This document shows positions 47,538 through 58,828 of a stretch of DNA of 64,000 nucleotides, one piece after another. A program made the translations under genes and the position numbers. This DNA is from Paramecium tetraurelia. Its lineage: Eukaryota > Ciliophora > Oligohymenophorea > Peniculida > Parameciidae. The stretch lies in NCBI RefSeq assembly GCF_000165425.1, contig NW_001799067.1:254867-318866 (forward strand). Direction: 5' to 3'. Below the pieces are notes generated by a model, which was not told the origin of the DNA, did no database searches, and was given only the letters and a program-made list of their open reading frames with translations. How positions within the stretch are numbered: the first letter of the stretch is position 1; the number at the start of each line of letters is the position of its first letter.

Positions 47538-49917
47538 TCAATTAGATAAAAAATCAATTAAAAATTTCTTAGCTTTCTCTTTGTTTTTGCATTCCTGCTT
47601 TTGACTCTCTTGTATTTTCTCTAGTATTTTAGCAAATGTTGGTCTTTAGGAAGGTTCTCTTTTAAGACAATCCTTTGCTAGAATGGCCAAAATAGGTGGA
47701 TTACTGAATTGAGGGATCTCAACTTAAGTATGTCCCCATCCAACTGTTCCAATGATTTAGGTAATAGACAGATTCTCATAAGGTATTTTCCCAGTAATGA
47801 TTTCCCATAGAATCATTCCAAATGAATACACATCAGATTTCTCAGTATAAGGTTCTCCTCTCATGATTTCAGGTGCCATCCAATGGGGTGTTCCAATCAT
47901 ACTTTTAGTTTTCTTGCTCTTAATTCTAGACAGTCCAAAATCACAGAGTTTGACATTCCAATTCTAATCGATGAGCACATTGGAGGATTTCAAATCACAA
48001 TGCATTATTCTTCTGCCATGAAGATTATTCATTCCCAAAGTGATATCTTCGATTATTTAAATAAAATTAAGATTTTTAGTTTTCTTTTTATGAATATGAT
48101 CATATAAACTCCCATTTTCCATATATCTAAAATTAAATCGTTAATTACTCAGTAATTAAGTAAAAATTATGCCTCTTAATACAAACACCCATATACAGAA
48201 CTATATTGGGATGCCTCAAATTAGAGATAACTTAAACTTCTTTAAGAAAATCAGCCATTAATTATTTATGTTTTTGCTGTTCCTTCTTTTTGCAATAAGA
48301 TTTAATGGCTACATCTTAGCCGAGCCAATTCCCTTTGAAGACTATTCCATAACTTCCTTTTCCAATCTAAGGTCCTTGCTTAATCTCCTAATAATTAATC
48401 AACAGCTTCTCATTGATTCCCAAATCCTACAGCAAACTCATTAGTTTCTCCTAATGCTTTTATTACAAATTCTTCTCTGAGAGTATGCAATGTTTACTAG
48501 GTGAACTAGATTGATTCGATTCCAATTGCAACTCCTAAGGTTTTTCATTAGAACTGGAAGAACTCTCATCAGAAGATTCTGAGCCAGTTGCATTATTAAT
48601 ATTAAAATTGCTTACAACCTATTTAGACTCTACTTTTAAACTCTATCCCTAATTTCCTTGTTTTGGTGAGAACTTAGCAGTCTCCTATTGCTATTCTTTT
48701 TATTCAGGTGAAATCAATTTATCCTCGGAACCCGATGACCGTTTACGTCTTGATTTCTTCTATTTGAGCACTTCTATCCCAGGACTTTCAACTGCTGGTT
48801 CAATCTTCTGTATAATGGAATACAGTTGATCATATTTAGAAGACTAGTCAGCTGAGTTCTCGCTGTCAGCTCTATGGAGTTATCCTGCCATTTTTTTGAT
48901 ATAATATTTCTTATGCATATTTATTTACTGGAGTATGAGTTTTCTATGTCCTAATATCTCAATGCCCAACTCTTCCTTCAACTCTACATCTGTTAGATCA
49001 TGTAAAGTGTCTCCGATCATGTGATTTTTAATAAAATTTTCCTTATATTATGATAATCCTAAACAATCCAACCAAATACAAACCTCCTCTATATTCCAAT
49101 CCTACACTATTAAATTAAAATATAATATAAGATTTAAATACTTTTCTTTTTCCCTTTGACTGTCACTGTCTCATTCATTGCTTATAAGGTGTCGAATCCA
49201 TGTGCCTCCTGCTAGATTTAGTGTGTCTCCTCGACTTAAGTATTGGGTAATGGTTGAGGATGTATTATTTAATTATCTTTCACTAAAACAGCAGAAAACA
49301 CATTTTCAAATTCGCAAGGAACTTAATCAACTACTTTTTACTCTTTTAATTTATCATTATCATATAATTAATAAGTCAGCTCTCTGGTACTTGAATTGTA
49401 AAAATAGCCTGGACCATGCTTCTTATTGTCTGAAAATTCACCTACACCTATACATCAATATGAATACCTGAATAAATTGAGTTCTCAGCATAATAGATTG
49501 TTCCTCTCCCGTGTTTACAATTATTCACCCATTGTCCAACATATCTATCACCATAAACTCCAAAATGTTGTCCATGTCCATTCTTCTTGTTTTGTTACCA
49601 CTGTCCTATGTATAATTCTCCACTATTATAAAAATATTTTCCAGTTCCATGTTTTTGATTGAATAGCCATTCCCCTTCATAACGGTTGCCATTAGCAAAC
49701 TTATAAACTCCTTTGCCATGCTTCATGTTGTCTTTCATCTCACCTTTTCAAATTTAACAAAGAAAGTACCATGATATTCGTCATTGTTTGAGTAAATAAT
49801 ATGATGTTCATTACTTGTTTGTCTCTATAAAAAACCAAATAATTTCATAGCTTAAATTATATTATTAATATTATCATCAATCTTGTCTTATGAATTCATC
49901 TATAAATATTCAATCAT
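47538..49917 (-). CDS. MORN repeats + SAM domain + protein kinase in one chain
   Basis: About 756 aa; introns 49744-49769, 49442-49467, 49107-49141 (35 nt) and 48127-48148. N-terminal MORN repeats: DEYHGEMKDNMKHGKGVYKF, NRYEGEWLFNQKHGTGKYFY and DRYVGQWVNNCKHGRGTIYY. With no stop the frame passes through FDTLQAMNETVTVKGKKKM into a SAM domain (WNIEEVCIWLDCLGLSQYKE; ELGIEILGHRKLIL). After a Ser-rich linker comes a complete TKL-like kinase: IGKGSYGIVFKGNW, DVAIKSYCKKKE, IMHCDLKSSNVLI, CDFGLSRIKSK, GTPHWMAPE and DVYSFGMILWEIITGKIPYE. Active-site residues are present, so catalysis is likely. ATG 49178 in front of the SAM domain is an alternative start if MORN and kinase were separate. The 5' end may extend above 49917. 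Confidence 0.82.
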
Positions 49918-50217
49918 ATATCTTTTTAATTCAACTAATATTCTGATATCTCCCAATATTATAAAATAAGTTTAACTGCAACTTAGATCGTTTTTCAATT
50001 CTTCTTAATTCCTAAATCAATATACTCTTCCAAGAATCCCTTTTATTCTTGAACTTCAAATATTTTAATTCTGATCAATTATTCTCTACTTTCCTAATTC
50101 TAAATCCCCCAATTACTTCATCATTTTAAGTTCTCCATGAGTTCAATTCATCTTTTCTAGAGTTGATTTTTAATTCTGAATTTCTTATGCTATAATTTAT
50201 AACAAAAATATTAAGCA
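49918..50217 (-). other. Coding-like 5' extension or remnant above the kinase gene
   Basis: The frame of the MORN-SAM-kinase gene stays open upstream (SCSQTYFIILGDIRILVELK), and neighbouring frames read ELKINSRKDELNSWRTQNDE and WKSILIQELRRIEKRSKLQL. I cannot join them with introns of acceptable size (one would be 14 nt) and there is a single-base phase break near 49955. Either the first exon is mis-spliced by me, or the 5' end has decayed. The stretch also must contain the promoter of the divergent gene at 50218. Confidence 0.4.
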
Positions 50218-50906
50218 ATGAATATAAAAGAACTAAATCAGTTTATGCTTGATTACGAACTCAAACCTACCTAAAAACTATTTAAATACCTCGTAATCAT
50301 TGGAATTTAAGCTATGAAAACAAAAACTTCAGACATTTCCATCGAAACTATTAAACTTATTGCAAGTTATAATTCAAATTTTCATTATTTTTAGGCTCTT
50401 GCAAATAACAAAAACTAAGAGATGGAATGGCAGAACTCAAAGAAAAAGTCATTAACATATAATAATCTTTGTCTCCATAGAAAGGAAACTTCAATTTTTA
50501 TCAACCTAAATCTGTTTTGAATTCTAAGGATCAATTAATGAATTCGCAATTCTCACCAATTCTTAAGAAAAAGGATGATTTATAAATTAAATCTAAAAAA
50601 GCATAAATATAGTAAGACATTGAATCCAATCTGAAATCGTTAAATTTCAATAAAAAAGAAAATAATCAACAAGCCAATCAATTTTAATAGAAAAATAAAC
50701 CCTACCAATTACCCTAATAGTCAAACAATTATTTTACTCAGAAAAAAGTTAGTCTTGATCAAATTGCAAATAATTTTCTGAGTTCTCCTTTAGTAAAGAA
50801 CCCTGTGTCAGCCAGAAATATTACTTAAAAAGAAAGCGAACTTAAACGTAATTATGTATATACTATTGTAATAGATTTCTTTTAGAACTCATGGAAACTA
50901 ATTTGA
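50218..50906 (+). CDS. Unrecognised Gln/Asn-rich protein (~210-219 aa)
   Basis: Start MNIKELNQFMLDYELKPTQK. Intron 50366-50394 (29 nt) is required; a 27-nt in-phase intron at 50848-50874 is likely, giving a C-terminus ESELKHFFQNSWKLI. The N-terminal ~60 residues are helical (LFKYLVIIGIQAMKTKTSDI). The rest is Lys/Gln/Asn/Ser-rich with FLSSPLVKNPVSARN. No family recognised. Confidence 0.6.
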
Positions 50907-51725
50907 ACTTAGGTGATTTAACGTTAATTTATATACACTTGTGTGATTATATAATTTTAGGATTATTTAGATTTCTAATTCACTTTTGGATTTTATGATG
51001 TTGATGATTCTCTTTTAAATGTAAATAAAAATATTTTCATTCAGCTCATCATATTTGACTAACATGATATTAAAATTAGCTCTAAATCTTATTAAGATTT
51101 ATACACTATTTTATTTATTTTATAATTTATAAACCAACAAAAAAATAAAGAATTTTATTCAATATCAAATGAAACAGAATAAGAGCATAATTGAAAATTA
51201 TATTAATTTATAATATTTATTTCTGAATTTAAAGTTAAATAAGAATTTTACACAATAATTTATGATAAAATTGGAAAACAAAATGCTTAATTGTCATATA
51301 AATCTTTTACTAACTAAGACTATTTAAACTCAGAAATCTGAATACTAATTTAAACAATAGAATATGCTATGTTATTCTTTTATTAAACTAGTATTAATTG
51401 ATAATGAAAAATATATAAGTAAAATATTTTGATTTTTATAACTATTAATTTAACTAATAAATAGGTATATGTATACTTAATATAACCCCTTAATAGTAAA
51501 ATAGATAACTTTAAAAATCAGAAATATTCCATGTAGATCTACTATTGTAATATTTAAGATATCAACTGATTAGGTTTGTTTTTTGAAGTGGTATGATAAG
51601 AGATGATATATGCTTATTATGGATTATGTTTGATATTAATATTATATTCTATAACAGTTACCTAATTAGATAATTCTAGTATTAATAAATTTAATATTTT
51701 TAATAATTTTTTTTGTATTTAGTGA
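50907..51725. other. Long low-coding region, possible remnant
   Basis: About 820 nt, very AT-rich. From about 50960 a plus frame gives FTFGFYDVDDSLLNVNKNIF and continues to about 51395 with three internal TGA codons. The mix of Asp, Gly and Gln in its first part hints at former coding, but no domain or start is visible. After 51400 I see nothing. Confidence 0.35.
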
Positions 51726-53182
51726 ATGCAGAGTTCCAACCATCAAGCAATAAAATAATCTAGCTGTCTTGATTACATTTTTGACTCATGGAGTAAATCA
51801 ATTGATACTTCAAGAACAAAGGAACCCTAATAAATAAAATTAAAATCACCAAATAGAAGATAAAATCATTTTTAATATAAATCTACATTAGACTAGAATT
51901 ATGAATATGATCACGATTAAATAAGTACAACAAAATCTCAATTACATTAAAAAAATTACAATGTTCCTTTAAATTCATATATCAACAATCTCGATGGTCG
52001 TAAAGATGAACGAAAAGATGTACAATTTTTATCTATAAAGAGAATTATTAAAAATTAAGTTAGAGCTCAAACAATAAATCTTCAAATAAGTATTCTTCTC
52101 AAAATAGGAAAAATTTAAATGAAGAGGTAGAGCTGAGGTCTGAATGCATTGCTAACTATTCAACAATCTTTTCTTAGCCTATTAAAAACAGTTAACCAAA
52201 TTCATTGAGTTATTCTTTAAACTGCAAATTAATTCTTCCAAAAATTAAGTAGATAAAAACTTAAAAAGTAGTAGGAATAAGAAAATTTTAAGTTATTTGT
52301 AAGGTAATTGGGAAATTTATTCTATTGTTCTATCACATTTTACCCAGTACGAGTCCAAAAAGAATACTAATAAATAGTAAAGTAAAATTGGCTCTAAATC
52401 TCAGGAAAACTTTTAAATTTGATAGAAATATAAAATAATCTCTATCAAAATCTTTTAAGTAATGGATAGAACCCTCTTTATAGAAAATATTTTACTATCT
52501 GCAAAATTCATTTCCTAAAATTTTTCAAGAAAATATATTTGATTAGAGAGAAGTTCAGGATTCAGAATCAATCTGGACTTTAAACTTTGCAAAATTTTTA
52601 TTTTAAAATTTAGAACTCATTACTAGAAAAGGCAATATACCAAAAGAAATAATAAATGCAATGTCATAATCTATATACAAAGAAAATAATTAATTTGTAT
52701 AGTTGTTCGTGGCATAAAGAACTCATTTTAATAAAAAACCATTCAGTATTATGGAACTCTAATTATTATCTTCTGAATATATTTTATTTAACGGAATAGT
52801 GATACAACTATTTGAATTAGCGAATAATTTGAAATATCAATCATTTAATCACAATGTTAATTGCAAAATATAAGTATTAAAATTGGTAAGCATCCTGAAC
52901 CTATACTACATAAGAGCCTTCTAAGATATGCCATTAATAAATTAGAATATTCAAGAAGATCAATTATACACTAGAATGATACACATTACTCCTGATGAAG
53001 ATTAACTTTTATAATTGTTGGATACAAAGGAAAAAAGCAAATAGGAAAGTATGATTTTAGGATTGAAACATGAATAATAAATTTAACTAGTACTTTAATA
53101 AAGAGAGAAATAGAACTAAAAACTAGAATTACTATTCAAAAAATTTATCCATAATTTGGGTTCTTAAGTAGTGATTTTTTGA
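51726..53182 (+). CDS. Unrecognised helical protein (~477 aa)
   Basis: Start MQSSNHQAIKQSSCLDYIFD; one intron at 52020-52042 (23 nt; a 32-nt alternative at 52053-52084 is also possible). The N-terminal ~150 residues are polar and Ser/Asn/Lys-rich. From about 190 on it is helical: SFKQWIEPSLQKIFYYLQNS, GNIPKEIINAMSQSIYKEN, LLSSEYILFNGIVIQLFELA and VLKLVSILNLYYIRAFQDMP, ending in a coiled coil (LKHEQQIQLVLQQREKQNQK). A scaffold of helical repeats is plausible. No family named. Confidence 0.6.
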
Positions 53183-53429
53183 CTGATCTAATTTTTTTCA
53201 TCTCGTATAAACTATAACTGATCAAAATCAATTAATAATTCAATATTATATCTGGATGGAATATTAATATTTATGATTAATTGATTTACGAATGTAGTTA
53301 GGTTTCAAGCGTTAAATATTATTTTATTGTGAGTACCTTTATTGAAATTATTACAATGTAATTCTACTCAATATTATATTTTATAAATATTCAATGCTCT
53401 AATTATAAAAAAGGATTCTGGATTTTAAT

Positions 53430-54917
53430 ATGAACCCTAACAAACCTATGTTTCTAGGATAAAATCATCGTTCCCATTTGCTTTAACCTTAAGAAATTCA
53501 GCCTAGAAGCTATAGTGTTTAAATCCCAAATAATCGATATTCTATTGAAAACGAATTAAAACAAAATCATTTGGCTTAATCTCATTTAGAACATCAGGAA
53601 AGGTTACAATAATTTATGGCTGCATAGAATTAGCAATTAAAATAGCAATTGATAGAAATTGAGAATAGGTAGTTAAAGCTACAAAATGAACTTCTTTCGT
53701 AATAGGTTTAAAAAATTTAAATTGATTTAGAAAATACCCTGAAATTAATCTCAAAAAAAAAAAAAAATCCATCAATTCAATAAAACTTGGCCAAATTATC
53801 TTAAAGTTCAAATTTTAGTTAAAAATACCAAAAACAATAAAGTTTATCAATTGCCTCTAGCGATACTAAAGAAGAAGAGACCTAAAGGTTCAATGATTAA
53901 ATTTCAAATAAACATGAAGCTATTGAATTTCAAATATCTGATAATTTTGAAAATCAAAATCCAAAATAACTTTATAACAACAATCGATAATCTCATAAAA
54001 CCTAAAAAAGCTTGAAGAAAAGAAAAAGATTAAAGAAGTATCTGATAGTTGTGTTGGCATGCATTAGGTTATTGTGGAAATAGAGAATGAAACTCAAAGA
54101 GAATAGATTAAAGTTAAAAAAATTGAAGGAGAAATTTGAAATAGCGAAACAGAAATTGTTGGCAATCCCAGAAGACAACATAAGGAATCTACTTTCTACA
54201 TGGGTCAATGATCTTTTGGAAGATGTCATTTAAATGCTAAATAACGAATAATTTTATGCTCATTGTGATACTCCAAATTATAATGCCAATAAAGATGAAA
54301 ACATTATATACAGATAAGAATTAATAATAAAAATAACATACAATTTCTTTGATCGTTTAGAATACATGACAAGAGATAAACTTCTCCCATCATTAATCAT
54401 AGATCTAATGTACTTATCATTATTTTATTCACAAAATCCAAAAGTATCTTTATTTGTAGCAAAGAGAACAAATTTTTATGTGAAAAACACTCTAAAATTA
54501 TCAAATCAATAAGAAATGTTAATTATATCAGAATATATATTTTTTCGATTAATCATTTAATACATGTTGAAGACATTTAATTCACTTAAGTATAAGAATG
54601 ATACTCATGAAAAATTATGCAAATTTTTTGTAACTATTATTGCTAGTTTCATTCAAATTTTGTATATAGACTTTTTCGAAGATATGAAGTTTGTTAAATA
54701 AATAAATGTTCAGCTTTATTAGAGAAAAATAGTTCTTGATGAGAAGCTAAAAGCCTACCTTTTAGAAGATGATAAAATAGATGAAGGTGAGAATTTGATT
54801 TTAGGATTGCATGATAGATAATAATTTGAATCATTATTTCAACAATAGATGGAATGGATAACTCATTTGGGCAAGACGTTTTATTAAATTCTTTAAAATC
54901 TTCATAATCAATTATGA
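53430..54917 (+). CDS. Unrecognised coiled-coil/helical protein (~495 aa)
   Basis: Single exon of 496 codons, MNPNKPMFLGQNHRSHLLQP to TGA 54915-54917. Residues ~40-110 are a Gln-rich coiled coil (EHQERLQQFMAAQNQQLKQQ). A run of 15 A at 53753-53767 encodes four lysines. A basic helix follows (RLKKYLIVVLACIRLLWKQR). From ~260 on it is helical: LLSTWVNDLLEDVIQMLNNE, DRLEYMTRDKLLPSLIIDLM and FFVTIIASFIQILYIDFFED. The order of parts resembles the previous gene, so the two may be paralogues. Function unknown. Confidence 0.65.
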
Positions 54918-55053
54918 CTTAAATTTTGTAAATATTTTTTTAATTTAAATAAAACAGATTAATTCTGTTAAGGAACAGAAATTTAGAATTAATAAAAGAT
55001 TTTAGATTTATATTAAATATTTTAATGTTAACATTTGTTATTTATTGATATTT

Positions 55054-57130
55054 TCATAATCTGGCTTTGATATTTTTGAGCTGATTGACAATTGGTTTGA
55101 AGTCAGTTTTGTTTAATGTATTCTCATTAATAGCTGAATGATATGTTTTTTCATAAGGCTACCCATCAGAGCAACCAATGGTGCTCCTCAAAGAGGCATC
55201 ATTATACCTAAAGGCTTCAACTAAGCCAATAGCCTAGATAAAATTGACATAATACTTCAGGCTTAATGATTGTCAATTGTTAGGTATAAAACTCTCTAAT
55301 CAATTTGATAGATTCCACATTAATAACACCTGCTTCTATTAATACACTTGATCCTTCCAATAAAATGCTAGCAGCAAAAAGATCAGCTAAATCTCTCAAC
55401 ACTCTTTTTGTGTTGTTATTATCAGCCTAATCAATAGTTTATAAGAAACTAAGATATTTATAATATTCTATGAAATTATTGGCAGAGCTCCAAAGATCAG
55501 TTCCAATTTTGTAATCCCACACTGATTTAGGATCTAATCCACTATTAATGTGAGCCATCATTTTATCATTTGTTATTTGAATTGAATGGATCACATTGGA
55601 TTCCAATAATTAAAGAATTTATTCCCTAGTAAATTGAGTGCATCTATAATCTGTGATGGCTTAAAGCTAAAATATAATAAAATGACTTAATTACTCTGTT
55701 AAATAATCCAAAATATGTTTCGTTGATTTTCTTTGATGCTTATTTAGCCTGATTATATAATTTTAGTAAAAATCTAGCTAATTATAAATACATTATTTAG
55801 TTTTCTCCTTCCAATGTAATATTAGGGCAATTATCCTAATAAATGGCAGGTAATCCAGAATAATGGGCATAACCATGTCCACCACAGGATAATCTGCACC
55901 ATTCTGCACAATTTGAAACAAAATATGTAAAATTTGCTTTAGTTCCACAAATGATAGCATGACAGATAGCCATTAAAGAAAAGTCTTGTTTTTAAACTTG
56001 ACTGAAATTAAGATCAACCAATTGACCAACTTTTAATCCTGTGAAAATTATAGAATAAAGATTAGCCAATAAAGGTAATAGCTTATGTTGCTAGGTTTAG
56101 TATTCCAATACTGAATTCTCTTAGCCTTAATCATTTGTAAATTATTGTCTAGCAATTGAATATCTGATAGCTATTGTTAATGATGTTGCTGCTGTCCTTG
56201 GATATACAGTAATAATTAATTTTCTCATTATCATCATAGCTGAATAAGACACTTTGGGATCACCTTGTCTAATCACTTATCCATCTCTTGTAACCTTGAT
56301 GTACTTGGCCAACATATTGAAACTAGGTATTCTGCAATGAGTGAACTTCAGATAACCGTTGTCTTTAGACGTATATCCAATTTTAGGGCCAATGTCTCCT
56401 ACTTCGATTCCTGGCAATGGCTTATGAGTATTGAAGTCTCTGATAGGAACCATGAAGGCTTGCACTCCATGTGATTTATTATTTACTATTAACTTTGCAT
56501 AAACTAATGCCCAATTAGCCAAGAACCCCAATTCTCCTGGCCAGACTAGTATAATTATTAATTTAATACATTTCACTGCCTCCACAGAAGGTGTGTGAAT
56601 TATGAATTCATCTGTTTTTTGATCATATGTAGCTGTTGTTTGGAGACTTTAGACATCCGAACCATGTGCCAATTCAGTTTAAGCGTAACAACCTGCAATT
56701 TTTAAATTGAGGCAATCTTTGTACCAACTAAATTTTCAAAAAACATTCTTTACGCATTTATTTATTCGTCTGTTCCTAATACTTTGATTGCAGGTAACAC
56801 CATTCCGAAGTATACACCATAATAATTGGTGGTAGCTGAATAAATTATAGTGCCTAAATATAGAGGAATTTCATCTAATTTAAAATCGAGTAATTTTTGG
56901 AAAGCAAGAGCCTAATCACCCTTACTCAGAAATTGAATTCCTCTATTCCAATTGTAATAATCAGGGCTAGTCTGTACCTCTGGAATATTCTTGCATTTCT
57001 CTAAGAATTATTTAATATGTCTAAATATGGCTAAAAATTACTCGGCTTGTTCTTTCGATCCGTATAGTAAGGGAGTGACAGAGTCCACATCAAAAGAGAC
57101 TTGCTATCTTGCTTATTCGAGTATATTCAT
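55054..57130 (-). CDS. Acyl-CoA oxidase, peroxisomal
   Basis: About 653 aa, the usual length for the family; introns 56693-56724, 56546-56569, 55667-55694 and 55262-55292. Starts MNILEQARQQVSFDVDSVTP. Diagnostic blocks: LVGCYAQTELAHGSDVQSLQ (FAD/substrate region), KFWPGELGFLANWALVYAKL, IGPKIGYTSKDNGYLKF, CRLSCGGHGYAHYSGLPAIY and NCPNITLEGENTIMYLQLAR, which includes the catalytic-glutamate region. Four splices are all fixed by these motifs. The C-terminus is ...KNIKARL: ARL fits a PTS1 peroxisomal signal. Catalyses the first, H2O2-forming step of peroxisomal beta-oxidation. Confidence 0.95.
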
Positions 57131-57445
57131 AGAAATATCTATATATATATATTTATCTTAGAAAATCTTTCATTTCTCTTTTTTTAAATTGGTTTTTTAG
57201 TATTAGTGCGTATTTTTTCCCTTAATAATATTATATATCATTTAATTACTTTTATGAAATTTATTATTACTTTAAATAATAATTACTAAATAGGTTTTAA
57301 AATAAAAAGTCCCTAAATATCGATATTTCAAGCAATACTTTAACATATTTAGAAATACAATATTATGAATTTAACAACCATTTCTTAATTAAACTTATTT
57401 CAAACTAGAAATTTATAATAAATTTTATTAAAATTACTTTGCAAA
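57131..57445. other. Divergent intergenic region, ~315 nt
   Basis: AT-rich spacer between the divergent acyl-CoA oxidase and otubain-like genes. No coding motif or RNA seen; presumed promoters. Confidence 0.5.
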
Positions 57446-58761
57446 ATGAATGATTGGCTTATAATTGTGATTGGTCTGGCAATTGCTGTGCTACTAATTT
57501 ACCTTAAATAATAGTATATAACAAAGCCTAAGAATGAAAGATCTTATGTAAGACACCCCTATAATACAAAAGATTAAAAAACCTCATAATAGTTGTCTAC
57601 TTCATAACCTATACCTCAGAAAATTGAGAATAATAAAGTATAGGATTAAAAACAAACATTGGATCGACAATCACCCTAAAAAGTAAGTCAACTTTCGGTT
57701 GAACAAAATAATAAAGTGAAATCTCGAGTGTTATCATTAGACTTAAAATAAAATTAATCGACAATAGGTTAGAAGGACTCATCAGGATTTAAAGTCAAAT
57801 TTAAAGATGATTACTAAGAGTCACGAATATAGCACCGTGTTCACAGAGCAGAGTGGATAAATATTGAAAATTAGCCTTCATAATATTCATCAGATGAATT
57901 TTTAATGAGCAACTTTAGGCCTTCCTATTCCTAAGAAAGACAAAGACCTGATTAAGCAGCAGCTCCCATTCGAAATTAGAATCAATCATAAATAACTAAT
58001 AATGGTGTCATTGTTTAATAGAAAATATTCAATTTATACAATATTTCATGCAGAATAAGAAATTCTGATGCCAAATTTTTGGGTTCTGCAATCTTATCTA
58101 AGAACTATAATGACCTGTTTATAGATAAGGATACAAAATCTTAACTTAATTTATTTTTAAAAGGCTACAGATAAGTTAGAGGGGATGGTAATTGCTATTT
58201 TACATCAATTGCATTTTAATATTTTGAAATATTGCTTTAGAAGTTTAGTCAATAGGAATTTGAAGAATTCATGGCACAAATTCGAAATATGCCATTTTAG
58301 ATCTAATATGGGGATTATTTTATAGAGGATTTTTATTAGAGTATGTGTGCAGAGAGATTGGTTTAGTTATTACAAGGCCTTAGAAATAGGCCTTAGGATT
58401 TAGAATATATGATGGCAGATCCAAATCAAGAGTTTTATGGGCTTGCTATTATATTTTTTAGGAATTTGGCTTAATTCCTCTATATTTAATATAATAGTCA
58501 GATAATAAATGAGTACAAGCCAGATTTGAGTAATGAATTGCTGACATGGGAATTCTAATGCAATGATTCAGAGATGATCAATTCGTCATTGGCAAAGTAT
58601 TTAAACATGTATACAATTGATATTAATTTAGAATAATTAATGTGTATTTGATTGATTAAAGAAAGAGTGAAGTAACATAATTGAATTATGGTCAATCAAA
58701 GAAATACTAAATTCATTTAATATATATTCCAGGCCATTATGATATCGGAATACCTGTTTGA
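57446..58761 (+). CDS. Membrane-anchored otubain-like (peptidase C65) deubiquitinase
   Basis: About 430 aa; one 23-nt intron at 58609-58631. An N-terminal hydrophobic helix, WLIIVIGLAIAVLLIYL, is followed by a ~190-residue Gln/Ser-rich linker and a C-terminal peptidase C65 domain. The catalytic-cysteine motif reads GYRQVRGDGNCYFTSIAFQY and the catalytic-histidine end reads LIYIPGHYDIGIPV, equivalent to the PGHYD of otubains. Otubains cleave ubiquitin chains, and the membrane helix would place the enzyme on a membrane facing the cytosol. The intron is fixed by the join into the last strands. Shorter C-terminus than OTUB1. Confidence 0.87.
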
Positions 58762-58828
58762 TTTTTTATTTGATATTATTTTGATGTGACACCCTGACAT
58801 AAATTTATTTAAAATTATTTAAGAGGGA

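Noticed and set aside
49178-49200. Separate SAM-kinase gene starting at 49178
   Set aside because: The preceding MORN frame runs into this ATG without a stop and with conserved-looking sequence, so a single fused gene is preferred. Kept as an alternative start in the entry.
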